Assembly (NCBI GenBank): GCA_029260335.1
Contig: JAJDDL010000216.1
Span: forward strand, 1-5,476
DNA length: 5,476 nt
Reading direction: 5' to 3'
Source of the DNA: Phycisphaerales bacterium
GTDB taxonomy: Bacteria > Planctomycetota > Phycisphaerae > Phycisphaerales > UBA1924
The notes beneath the pieces were generated by a model. That model saw only the letters and a list, made by a program, of their open reading frames with translations, did no database searches and was not told where the DNA came from. Shown one piece after another: positions 1 through 4,632 of this stretch. Made by a program: the position numbers and the translations under genes. Position 1 is the first letter of the stretch, and each line of letters starts with the position of its first letter.

Positions 1-1
1 C

Positions 2-160
2 TTCGACACCCAGTTCCTGAATCCGCATCTATCGCAGTTCGGGTGCCATGAGATTGACCGCGACGCGTACCAGGATCGGTTGGATGAGGCGGTCGCGCTC
101 GATGTAGCATGGGATCCGTTTGAACCCATGGAGTCGTTGAAGGAACTCGAGACTCTCTAA
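2..160 (+). CDS. C-terminal end of an unidentified protein (5' truncated)
   Basis: An open frame enters at the window edge and ends at TAA 158-160, giving 52 codons. The encoded tail is acidic and hydrophilic (it contains NPHLSQFG, RLDEAVALD and ends ESLKELETL), with no signal peptide, membrane segment or motif that I recognise. Composition and codon choice resemble the neighbouring genes, so I take it as the real end of an upstream gene rather than a chance frame. Function cannot be assigned from this fragment. It could be an enzyme related to the sulfotransferase-like proteins downstream, but I see no alignable similarity to their C-termini. A copy of the dispersed repeat begins 18 nt after its stop codon. 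Confidence 0.6.
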   Translation, partial: FDTQFLNPHLSQFGCHEIDRDAYQDRLDEAVALDVAWDPFEPMESLKELETL

Positions 161-178
161 CGCTCCCAAGGGCCAGCA

Positions 179-200
179 CGAGCTTGAAACGCGAGCGAAG
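179..200 (+). repeat. Dispersed 22-nt intergenic repeat, copy A (diverged)
   Basis: Starts CGAGC, carries the block CGCGAGCGA and lies 18 nt after the stop of the upstream partial gene. It matches copy C (2524-2545) at 18 of 22 positions by eye. It is in the same orientation, and at almost the same distance from a stop codon, as copy C. Together with inverted copy B it can form a long stem. Confidence 0.6.
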
Positions 201-236
201 AGGACACACCCGAATCATCGGATCTTGCCCAAGGGA

Positions 237-258
237 CCTCGCTCGCGCGTCGGGCTCG
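237..258 (-). repeat. Dispersed 22-nt intergenic repeat, copy B (inverted)
   Basis: Read on the minus strand, this copy matches copy C (2524-2545) at 21 of 22 positions; the only difference is one C/A change in the middle. It is inverted relative to copy A. Pairing A 179-198 with B 239-258 gives a 9-bp arm (7 Watson-Crick, 2 G-U), two mismatches, then a 9-bp Watson-Crick arm, closing a loop of about 40 nt. No T-run follows on either side, so it does not look like a standard intrinsic terminator. The rest of the 161-298 gap shows no convincing promoter or small gene. Confidence 0.65.
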
Positions 259-298
259 AAGGATGCGCACACCCTTGCTTTCTCGTTACGCTACGCGC

Positions 299-1393
299 AT
301 GAAGCTCACTCCCCGCCTCGCCGCTGGCCTGCTTTCCATGCTTCCGCTGATCGCCTGCTCACAGAGACCACAATGGCACCTATTGCCATCATTGCCGCAC
401 CCCATCTCCAACAACGCGGTCACGAGCGTGATGCACGACGATGGCCGCACCACGCTCTACACGTTCATGGGCATCGCGGATCCTGATGACAACGCCTCGA
501 TCACCAGCGCGAGCTATCGCTTGGATCTCGGCGCCAAAGACCCAGCCTGGTGCCCCATTGCCGACACCCCCACCCTCGACGGGTTCGCCAAAATCGGCGC
601 CAGCGCCATCAGCGTCGGTGATCGCGTGTTCCTGCTCGGCGGATACACCGTCGAGGAATCCGGCGAACGGACCGAAAAGCGGTTCTTCGAGTACTTGTCT
701 GAAACGGATGAGTACGTCGAACGCGCAGACGTTCCCGTCGAGGTCGACGACACGGTGCTGGGCGTGTATCAGGATCGCCTCATCTACGCCGTCAGCGGCT
801 GGCATGGCCCGACCCAGACCAACGTGCTGGATGTTCAGCTCTACGACACCGAGACCGACACCTGGCACGCGGCAACGCCCATGCCCGCGCCCGCTCCGGG
901 CCTCTTTGGGCACGCGGGCACGATCATCGATGACACCATCGTCATATGCGACGGCGTCGCGATCAAGCCGACTGAGAGTGGCAGGGAGTTTGTCATTTCA
1001 AACCGCGCGTTCGTGGGCAGAATCCAAGCCGACGACCCGACATCCATCGCGTGGAGCGGTCGCGATGCGCACCCGGGCAAGCCCACGTATCGAGCCGCAG
1101 CTTCGCAGGGGCCTGCCGGCTCAGGCCTGATACTGCTCATTGGCGGCACAGACAACCCCTACAACATCAACGGCGTCGGGTACGACAAGCAGCCGTCGAA
1201 CCCTCTGGATCAGATCATCACCTTTGATCCGTCGGTGGCCCAATGGAACACCTTGGGTGCCGATGGCCCCTGGCCTGCGACCATGGACCATCGCGGGCTC
1301 GTTCGCGTCGGCCCAAACTCGTGGGCGATCATCGGCGGCATGACCGGCCCACATATGGCAAGCAAGGAATGCTGGCTTCTCGATATGGATTAG
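299..1393 (+). CDS. Kelch-repeat beta-propeller lipoprotein
   Basis: Predicted 364-residue exported protein. From the ATG at 299, the N-terminus MKLTPRLAAGLLSMLPLIAC is a compact lipoprotein signal: a basic start, a hydrophobic stretch and the lipobox LIAC with Cys20 as the lipidation site. An in-frame ATG at 263 would add 12 residues but lies beside repeat B and has AAGG too close to act as a ribosome site, so I prefer 299. The mature part is a kelch-type propeller. Glycine-pair blades are visible near residues 110 (VFLLGGY), 161 (LIYAVSGWHGP), 204 (GHAGTIIDDT), 277 (LILLIGGTDNPYN) and 341 (SWAIIGGM). The family resembles the galactose-oxidase/NanM-like kelch proteins in fold. I see no reason to assign oxidase or mutarotase activity, so its ligand or reaction is unknown. 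It is followed after 36 nt by a paralogue with more than half its residues identical, and the two are probably co-transcribed. No clear Shine-Dalgarno precedes either start. Confidence 0.88.
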   Translation: MKLTPRLAAGLLSMLPLIACSQRPQWHLLPSLPHPISNNAVTSVMHDDGRTTLYTFMGIADPDDNASITSASYRLDLGAKDPAWCPIADTPTLDGFAKIGASAISVGDRVFLLGGYTVEESGERTEKRFFEYLSETDEYVERADVPVEVDDTVLGVYQDRLIYAVSGWHGPTQTNVLDVQLYDTETDTWHAATPMPAPAPGLFGHAGTIIDDTIVICDGVAIKPTESGREFVISNRAFVGRIQADDPTSIAWSGRDAHPGKPTYRAAASQGPAGSGLILLIGGTDNPYNINGVGYDKQPSNPLDQIITFDPSVAQWNTLGADGPWPATMDHRGLVRVGPNSWAIIGGMTGPHMASKECWLLDMD

Positions 1394-1429
1394 ACTGAGA
1401 ATCCAGAACATCACGGTACACTCTGCTCC

Positions 1430-2506
1430 ATGCGAGCCGCGTCTTTCGTTCTCATTGCCCTGCTCCTGACCGCCACAGGTGCTCTTGCTCAACCGGTGCT
1501 TACGAGCAAGATCGACGGCGCCTGGCTGTCTTTGCCAGACCTGCCGATTGCCATAAGCAACAACGCAACGACCAGCGTTTTGCATGACGACGGCACGAGC
1601 ACGCTCTACTCGTTCATGGGCATCACCGATCCATTGGATGCCAACTCGATCACGCCCGCGAGCTTCAGGCTTGATCTACCGGGTGGCGAATGGGTGCGGA
1701 TCGCAGACGCTCCTTTGCTCAATGGCGAAGCCAAGATCGGCGCGAACGCCATCTCGATCGCAGGGCGGATCTTTCTCATCGGCGGCTACACCGCTGGTGG
1801 ACCGGAGGTCACCGAGCCGAGGCTCTTCGAGTATTTGCCCGTGCAAGACCAGTTTATCGAGATCACCACTGTCCCCGTCGAGGTCGACGACACCGTCGCG
1901 GCGGTCTATCGCGATCGCCACATCTACCTCATCAGCGGCTGGCATGGCCCGATTAACAACAACGTCCGAAACGTGCAGGTATTTGACACCCAGACCAACA
2001 CTTGGGCGCAGGCAACGAGCATCCCGGGGCCCGGGCTGTTCGGACATGCCGGCACGATCGTCGACGACACGATCATCTACTGCGATGGCGTGCCTCCGAC
2101 GTTTCGGATCGCTGCGCGGGTGTTCGTTGGCCGGATTGATCCGAGCGACCCGAGTGTGGTCGATTGGCGCGAGTTGCCCGCCCATCCGGGCGAGCCTACG
2201 TATCGAGGGGCCGGATCCCAGGGCTCCGCGGCAGACGGACGTTTCCTACTCGTTGGCGGGACTGACAATCCCTACAACTTCAGCGGCCGGGGCTACAACG
2301 GCCAGCCAGCATTCCCCTTGGATCAGGCTGTCGCGTTCGATCCGCAAGATGAATCTTGGCAGAGCTTGCGAATCTGGGGTCAACGCCCGCCCACGATGGA
2401 CCACCGAGGACTCGTGCGCGTAAGCGAGAACGACTGGGCGATCATCGGCGGCATGACGGCAATGGGCGAGACCACGAACACGTGCTGGGTACTCAAGCTG
2501 CAATAA
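1430..2506 (+). CDS. Secreted kelch-repeat beta-propeller protein (paralogue of the preceding gene)
   Basis: Predicted 358-residue protein. Residues 1-20 form a signal peptide with hydrophobic core FVLIALLL and an ALA-Q junction, so cleavage by signal peptidase I after Ala20 is likely. It lacks a lipobox cysteine, so it should be periplasmic or secreted rather than lipid-anchored. Kelch blades are seen near residues 114 (IFLIGGY), 164 (HIYLISGWHGP), 205 (GHAGTIVDDT), 271 (RFLLVGGTDNPYN) and 335 (DWAIIGGM). It aligns end to end with the upstream gene, sharing blocks such as PVEVDDTV, SGWHGP, GTDNPYN and TMDHRGLVRV. Two cysteines (Cys218 in CDG, Cys352 in TCW) match Cys217 and Cys358 of the paralogue and could pair. 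The pair arose by tandem duplication. Function is unknown beyond the propeller fold. A dispersed repeat begins 17 nt after the stop. Confidence 0.88.
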   Translation: MRAASFVLIALLLTATGALAQPVLTSKIDGAWLSLPDLPIAISNNATTSVLHDDGTSTLYSFMGITDPLDANSITPASFRLDLPGGEWVRIADAPLLNGEAKIGANAISIAGRIFLIGGYTAGGPEVTEPRLFEYLPVQDQFIEITTVPVEVDDTVAAVYRDRHIYLISGWHGPINNNVRNVQVFDTQTNTWAQATSIPGPGLFGHAGTIVDDTIIYCDGVPPTFRIAARVFVGRIDPSDPSVVDWRELPAHPGEPTYRGAGSQGSAADGRFLLVGGTDNPYNFSGRGYNGQPAFPLDQAVAFDPQDESWQSLRIWGQRPPTMDHRGLVRVSENDWAIIGGMTAMGETTNTCWVLKLQ

Positions 2507-2523
2507 CACGCGGGACGTGACTA

Positions 2524-2545
2524 CGAGCCCGAAGCGCGAGCGAGG
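2524..2545 (+). repeat. Dispersed 22-nt intergenic repeat, copy C
   Basis: Lies in the 81-nt gap between the convergent kelch and sulfotransferase-like genes, 17 nt after the kelch stop codon and in the same orientation as copy A. It begins CGAGCCCGA and ends GCGAGCGAGG. It has no inverted partner nearby; only a 6-nt match (CCTCGC at 2568-2573) could fold back on it. The rest of this gap shows no strong terminator for either strand. Confidence 0.65.
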
Positions 2546-2587
2546 ATGGAGCGCATAAGGGTAAAGGCCTCGCAGGAATCGAGAGTC

Positions 2588-3409
2588 TTACGCCTGAATG
2601 TACGCGCTGCGATCCGTGTTCCAGCCCGACCGCTCCATCAACTCAAGTACGAATGGATCGTTGAGATAAAGATCCAACGCCTCTTCGGGCAGCGCGTTCT
2701 TCTTCTCACTCAACGGCTTGTCCGGATTCCTCGTGCCGAGTTTGGCGCTCGACGCGTGGTAGTTGTTCTTGCAATAGTCCAGCGCCTTGTCCACATCGCT
2801 ATCGGTGTAGTTCCAACCCCAAGCGTCCCACACGCCCCGGAAGAACGCGGGCGCGTCGGCCCGGAACTGCTCGAACGTGAAGCGATGGGGATGATCGAGC
2901 CAGCGCTGGGCCACAAGCTTGAATCTCGGCAGATCGTGCTCGGGCCCGATGCTCTTGAGCCAGCCGCGCACATAGAGACTGTTGAGCCGCTTCAGCGGAT
3001 TGCGCAGCAAGAACACAGACTTGTGATCGGGCAAGTGCGTTGCAAACTCATCGGGCTTGATCATGTCGTGGGGGTGCTTGCTCACCACGCGCCCGCTCTT
3101 GCCGGCGATCTTGTCAAAAAGCCGCGTCGCGAGATCAGCGACCGATGGCGTGATGTGCTCATCGACATCCCAATACAGACGGCGCAGTTCGTCTTGCTCG
3201 CGCGGATAGTTGTAAGGCTCACCCGTGCGATCCCAGGGCCCGAACGGCTCGTCGGCGACGGGGATCTGCCAGGGCGCCGCCGCGGCGTAGGCGACGATCG
3301 AGCACCCGCATCGGGCGAGCGAGAAGATCCAGCACACCTGGGCGTGCCTAGGAGTATCACCACCTGCCTGATTGTCTTGGTGAGATGACTGCGCGCCCAG
3401 GCCTGCCAT
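2588..3409 (-). CDS. Sulfotransferase-like protein with an altered phosphosulfate loop
   Basis: Predicted 273-residue cytosolic protein, the second of two minus-strand paralogues. Sulfotransferases move a sulfuryl group from PAPS to a hydroxyl or amine; the acceptor here is unknown. The 5'-phosphosulfate loop sits at residues 30-37, SLARCGCS, where the paralogue has SLARSGSS. A 3'-phosphate motif follows as LRNPLKRLNSL, with Arg136 and Ser144 eight residues apart, the classical sulfotransferase spacing. ADEPFGPWDRTGEPYNYP (residues 52-69) is shared almost unchanged with the paralogue. The frame is open up to an ATG at 3508 that would overlap the upstream gene. I chose 3409 because AGGGGG lies 5 nt before it and the upstream gene then ends 44 nt away. 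Residues 1-24 are a poorly conserved, polar extension. The Cys-for-Ser/Thr changes in the loop leave catalytic competence open. Family assignment is by motif only. Confidence 0.82.
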   Translation of the reverse strand: MAGLGAQSSHQDNQAGGDTPRHAQVCWIFSLARCGCSIVAYAAAAPWQIPVADEPFGPWDRTGEPYNYPREQDELRRLYWDVDEHITPSVADLATRLFDKIAGKSGRVVSKHPHDMIKPDEFATHLPDHKSVFLLRNPLKRLNSLYVRGWLKSIGPEHDLPRFKLVAQRWLDHPHRFTFEQFRADAPAFFRGVWDAWGWNYTDSDVDKALDYCKNNYHASSAKLGTRNPDKPLSEKKNALPEEALDLYLNDPFVLELMERSGWNTDRSAYIQA

Positions 3410-3414
3410 GAGGT

Positions 3415-3420
3415 CCCCCT
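3415..3420 (-). promoter_or_regulatory. Ribosome binding site deciding the start at 3409
   Basis: On the minus strand AGGGGG matches AGGAGG at 5 of 6 positions and ends 5 nt before the ATG at 3409-3407. This supports the shorter start over the upstream ATG at 3508. Confidence 0.65.
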
Positions 3421-3431
3421 TGTTTGTTCTG

Positions 3432-3446
3432 CGCCGGGTTCCGGCG
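3432..3446 (-). repeat. Small perfect hairpin between the two sulfotransferase-like genes
   Basis: CGCCGG, a 3-nt loop and CCGGCG form a perfect 6-bp GC stem in the 44-nt gap between the TAG of the first gene (3456-3454) and the Shine-Dalgarno of the second. No U-run follows, so it is not a typical terminator. It may stabilise the upstream message or attenuate translation of the second gene; this is inference. Confidence 0.4.
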
Positions 3447-3453
3447 AGATCCA

Positions 3454-4239
3454 CTATCCACCGACGCTGACGGGTGTGCCGCCATAATCCGCCGGGTCGA
3501 TGCTCCATCCCAACTCGGTCATGAGCTCGACGATAGATGCGTCGCCGAGGTACATGTCTATCGCCTCAGACGGGATCGCGAAGTCCTGCTCACTCAGCAC
3601 GTTTGCGCCAGACTGGTCGGATTTTTGCAGGCTTGAGTCGTGGTAGTTGGCGTCCATATAGGCCAGCGCCTGATCGATGTGCGAAGTGTCGAACTCAAAG
3701 TCCCACGCGGTGAAGAGCTTGGTGTAGAACGACCTCGGATCGGATTGCAGCTCGTCGAAGGTCAGTCGATGGGGTTGTTTGAGCCACCACTGGCCGAACT
3801 GTTTGAACCTCGGCAGATCCTGCTGGGCCCCGATGCTCTTGACCCAGCCCCGCTTGTGCAGGCTGTTGAGCCGGTGCAGCGGATTGCGAATCAGATACGC
3901 CCGCCGATCGCCCTCGAACGCTCGGCTGAACTCCTCGGGCGACGGGCGCAGATGAGGCCACTTGCTGATGACAACGCCAGACGGCCCCGCAATCTGACCG
4001 AAGAGGTCGTTGGTTTTACGAACGACGCGATCGCTCAACGTGTGATTGTCGGCCTTGAACGATTCGACGAGTTTGGCTTGGGCCTGCGGATAGTGATATG
4101 GCTCGCCCGTGCGATCCCACGGCCCGATCACCTCGTCGGCGACTACATGAGCCCACGGCGCAGCAGCCGCGTAGACGGTAATCGATGAACCGGATCGCGC
4201 CAGGCTGTGCAGCCAGACGACCTTGGGTCGCGTAGTCAT
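3454..4239 (-). CDS. Sulfotransferase-like protein
   Basis: Predicted 261-residue cytosolic protein. The N-terminal strand and loop VVWLHSLARSGSS (residues 7-19) correspond to the 5'-phosphosulfate-binding loop of sulfotransferases, with Arg15-Ser-Gly-Ser-Ser19 in place of the usual Lys-Ser-Gly-Thr-Thr. IRNPLHRLNSL supplies Arg118 and Ser126, eight residues apart as in known 3'-phosphate sites. ADE at 34-36 and PWDRTGEPYHYP at 40-51 are conserved with the downstream paralogue and probably mark a subfamily. It is expected to use PAPS; the acceptor cannot be told. There is no signal peptide or membrane segment. ATG 4239 gives an N-terminus right at the first beta strand, which fits. No clear Shine-Dalgarno is seen, but the stop of a coding-like tail lies 4 nt upstream, so translational coupling may once have started it. 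It probably forms an operon with the paralogue 44 nt downstream. Confidence 0.85.
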   Translation of the reverse strand: MTTRPKVVWLHSLARSGSSITVYAAAAPWAHVVADEVIGPWDRTGEPYHYPQAQAKLVESFKADNHTLSDRVVRKTNDLFGQIAGPSGVVISKWPHLRPSPEEFSRAFEGDRRAYLIRNPLHRLNSLHKRGWVKSIGAQQDLPRFKQFGQWWLKQPHRLTFDELQSDPRSFYTKLFTAWDFEFDTSHIDQALAYMDANYHDSSLQKSDQSGANVLSEQDFAIPSEAIDMYLGDASIVELMTELGWSIDPADYGGTPVSVGG

Positions 4240-4243
4240 GGGT

Positions 4244-4339
4244 TTACTCTATCGCCAGGGCGTCGCCCGGGGTGGGCAGCGCCAATGCCGGGTGCGCCTC
4301 GATCGCCTGTTCGAGGCATTTGCGGGCCTGGGCCCAAGG
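4244..4339 (-). pseudogene. Possible remnant: C-terminal coding tail abutting tRNA-His
   Basis: The 97 nt between the tRNA 3' end and the TAA at 4246-4244 read as 31 sense codons with protein-like composition and codon choice like the neighbours. The tail includes ARKCLEQAIEAHPALALP, reminiscent of the last helix of a TPR-type repeat. There is no start codon of its own: the nearest in-frame ATG, at 4369, lies inside the tRNA, so a 41-residue frame through the tRNA would be chimeric. The TAA is only 4 nt before the ATG of the sulfotransferase-like gene, an operon-like spacing. I infer that this is the end of a former upstream gene, cut where the tRNA now ends. A chance frame in GC-rich DNA is a serious alternative. 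Confidence 0.33.
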
Positions 4340-4414
4340 GGTGACCGACGGGATTCGAACCCGCGACATCCTGGACCACAACCAGGTGCTCTAACCAACT
4401 GAGCTACGGCCACC
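4340..4414 (-). tRNA. tRNA-His (anticodon GUG)
   Basis: A full cloverleaf can be drawn on the minus strand. The 7-bp acceptor stem GTGGCCG (4413-4407) pairs with CGGTCAC (4347-4341), with one G-U pair. The D arm is AGCTCAGTTGGTTAGAGC. The anticodon stem CCTGG/CCAGG closes the loop TTGTGGT, giving GUG, and the T arm has GGTTCGAATCC. The histidine identity pair is encoded: G-1 at 4414 opposite C73 at 4340. The bases after C73 read CCT, so the CCA end is not fully encoded and must be added by tRNA nucleotidyltransferase. Confidence 0.97.
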
Positions 4415-4443
4415 ATCGCAGCGGAGACTTTCCCGCTCGGCCA

Positions 4444-4473
4444 AGGATACGGATGCCATGTCCCGGCGGTCAA
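4444..4473 (-). promoter_or_regulatory. Likely sigma70-type promoter of tRNA-His
   Basis: On the minus strand TTGACC (4473-4468) and TATCCT (4449-4444) are separated by 18 nt and match the -35 and -10 consensus at 5 and 4 of 6 positions. The -10 ends about 29 nt before G-1 of the tRNA, leaving a leader of roughly 20 nt, normal for a stable-RNA gene. Confidence 0.5.
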
Positions 4474-4571
4474 TGCTGCCCCCTGTGGTATGGAAACTAT
4501 CCTCAAACTGGTCTTCTTGCCCGGCTCTGTGAGGTCCGGTTCTTGCACCATTCGTGGACAAGCGCCTAGGC

Positions 4572-4611
4572 TTCCCGCCAGTCTGTATATCGAGTTTTCC
4601 GCCAGTTTCCA
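4572..4611 (+). promoter_or_regulatory. Imperfect direct repeat around a -10-like box upstream of pckA
   Basis: Two 16-nt units, 4572-4587 and 4596-4611, match at 12 of 16 positions, share the core CCGCCAGT and start 24 nt apart. The sequence TATATC (4586-4591) between the cores resembles a -10 element and would give a leader of about 35 nt before the pckA start. No good -35 is seen at the usual distance, so an activator or another sigma factor may be involved. The layout suits an operator for a regulator binding in tandem, but this is inference. The rest of 4415-4632 holds the tRNA promoter and nothing else I can identify. Confidence 0.3.
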
Positions 4612-4620
4612 AACCGGCTT

Positions 4621-4625
4621 GGAGG
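4621..4625 (+). promoter_or_regulatory. Ribosome binding site of pckA
   Basis: GGAGG ends 7 nt before the ATG at 4633, a near-ideal Shine-Dalgarno that fixes the start. Confidence 0.8.
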
Positions 4626-4632
4626 CCACCTA

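Noticed and set aside
227..235. Shared 9-mer GCCCAAGGG near the first kelch gene and at 4332-4340 beside the tRNA, as a possible pair of attachment sites
   Set aside because: Nine bases shared in GC-rich DNA is expected by chance, and no further tRNA 3'-end sequence is duplicated there.
263..298. Longer start of the first kelch gene at ATG 263
   Set aside because: The start at 299 gives a canonical 20-residue lipoprotein signal, and the AAGG directly touching ATG 263 is too close to be a ribosome site.
2507..2519. CACG/CGTG fold-back after the second kelch gene as a terminator
   Set aside because: A 4-bp stem without a T-run is too weak to call.
2546..3388. Long plus-strand open frame of 280 codons
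   Set aside because: It is antisense to the sulfotransferase-like gene, which has recognisable motifs; the frame is a by-product of GC-rich codon use. The same holds for the plus-strand frame at 3640-4188.
3410..3508. Longer start at 3508 for the second sulfotransferase-like gene
   Set aside because: It would overlap the upstream gene by 55 nt and add 33 Arg-rich residues without similarity to the paralogue; ATG 3409 has a good Shine-Dalgarno.
4249..4629. Minus-strand open frame of 126 codons running through the tRNA
   Set aside because: It crosses the tRNA-His gene and the promoter region and gives a low-complexity Arg/Pro-rich tail; a different frame after the tRNA looks more protein-like.
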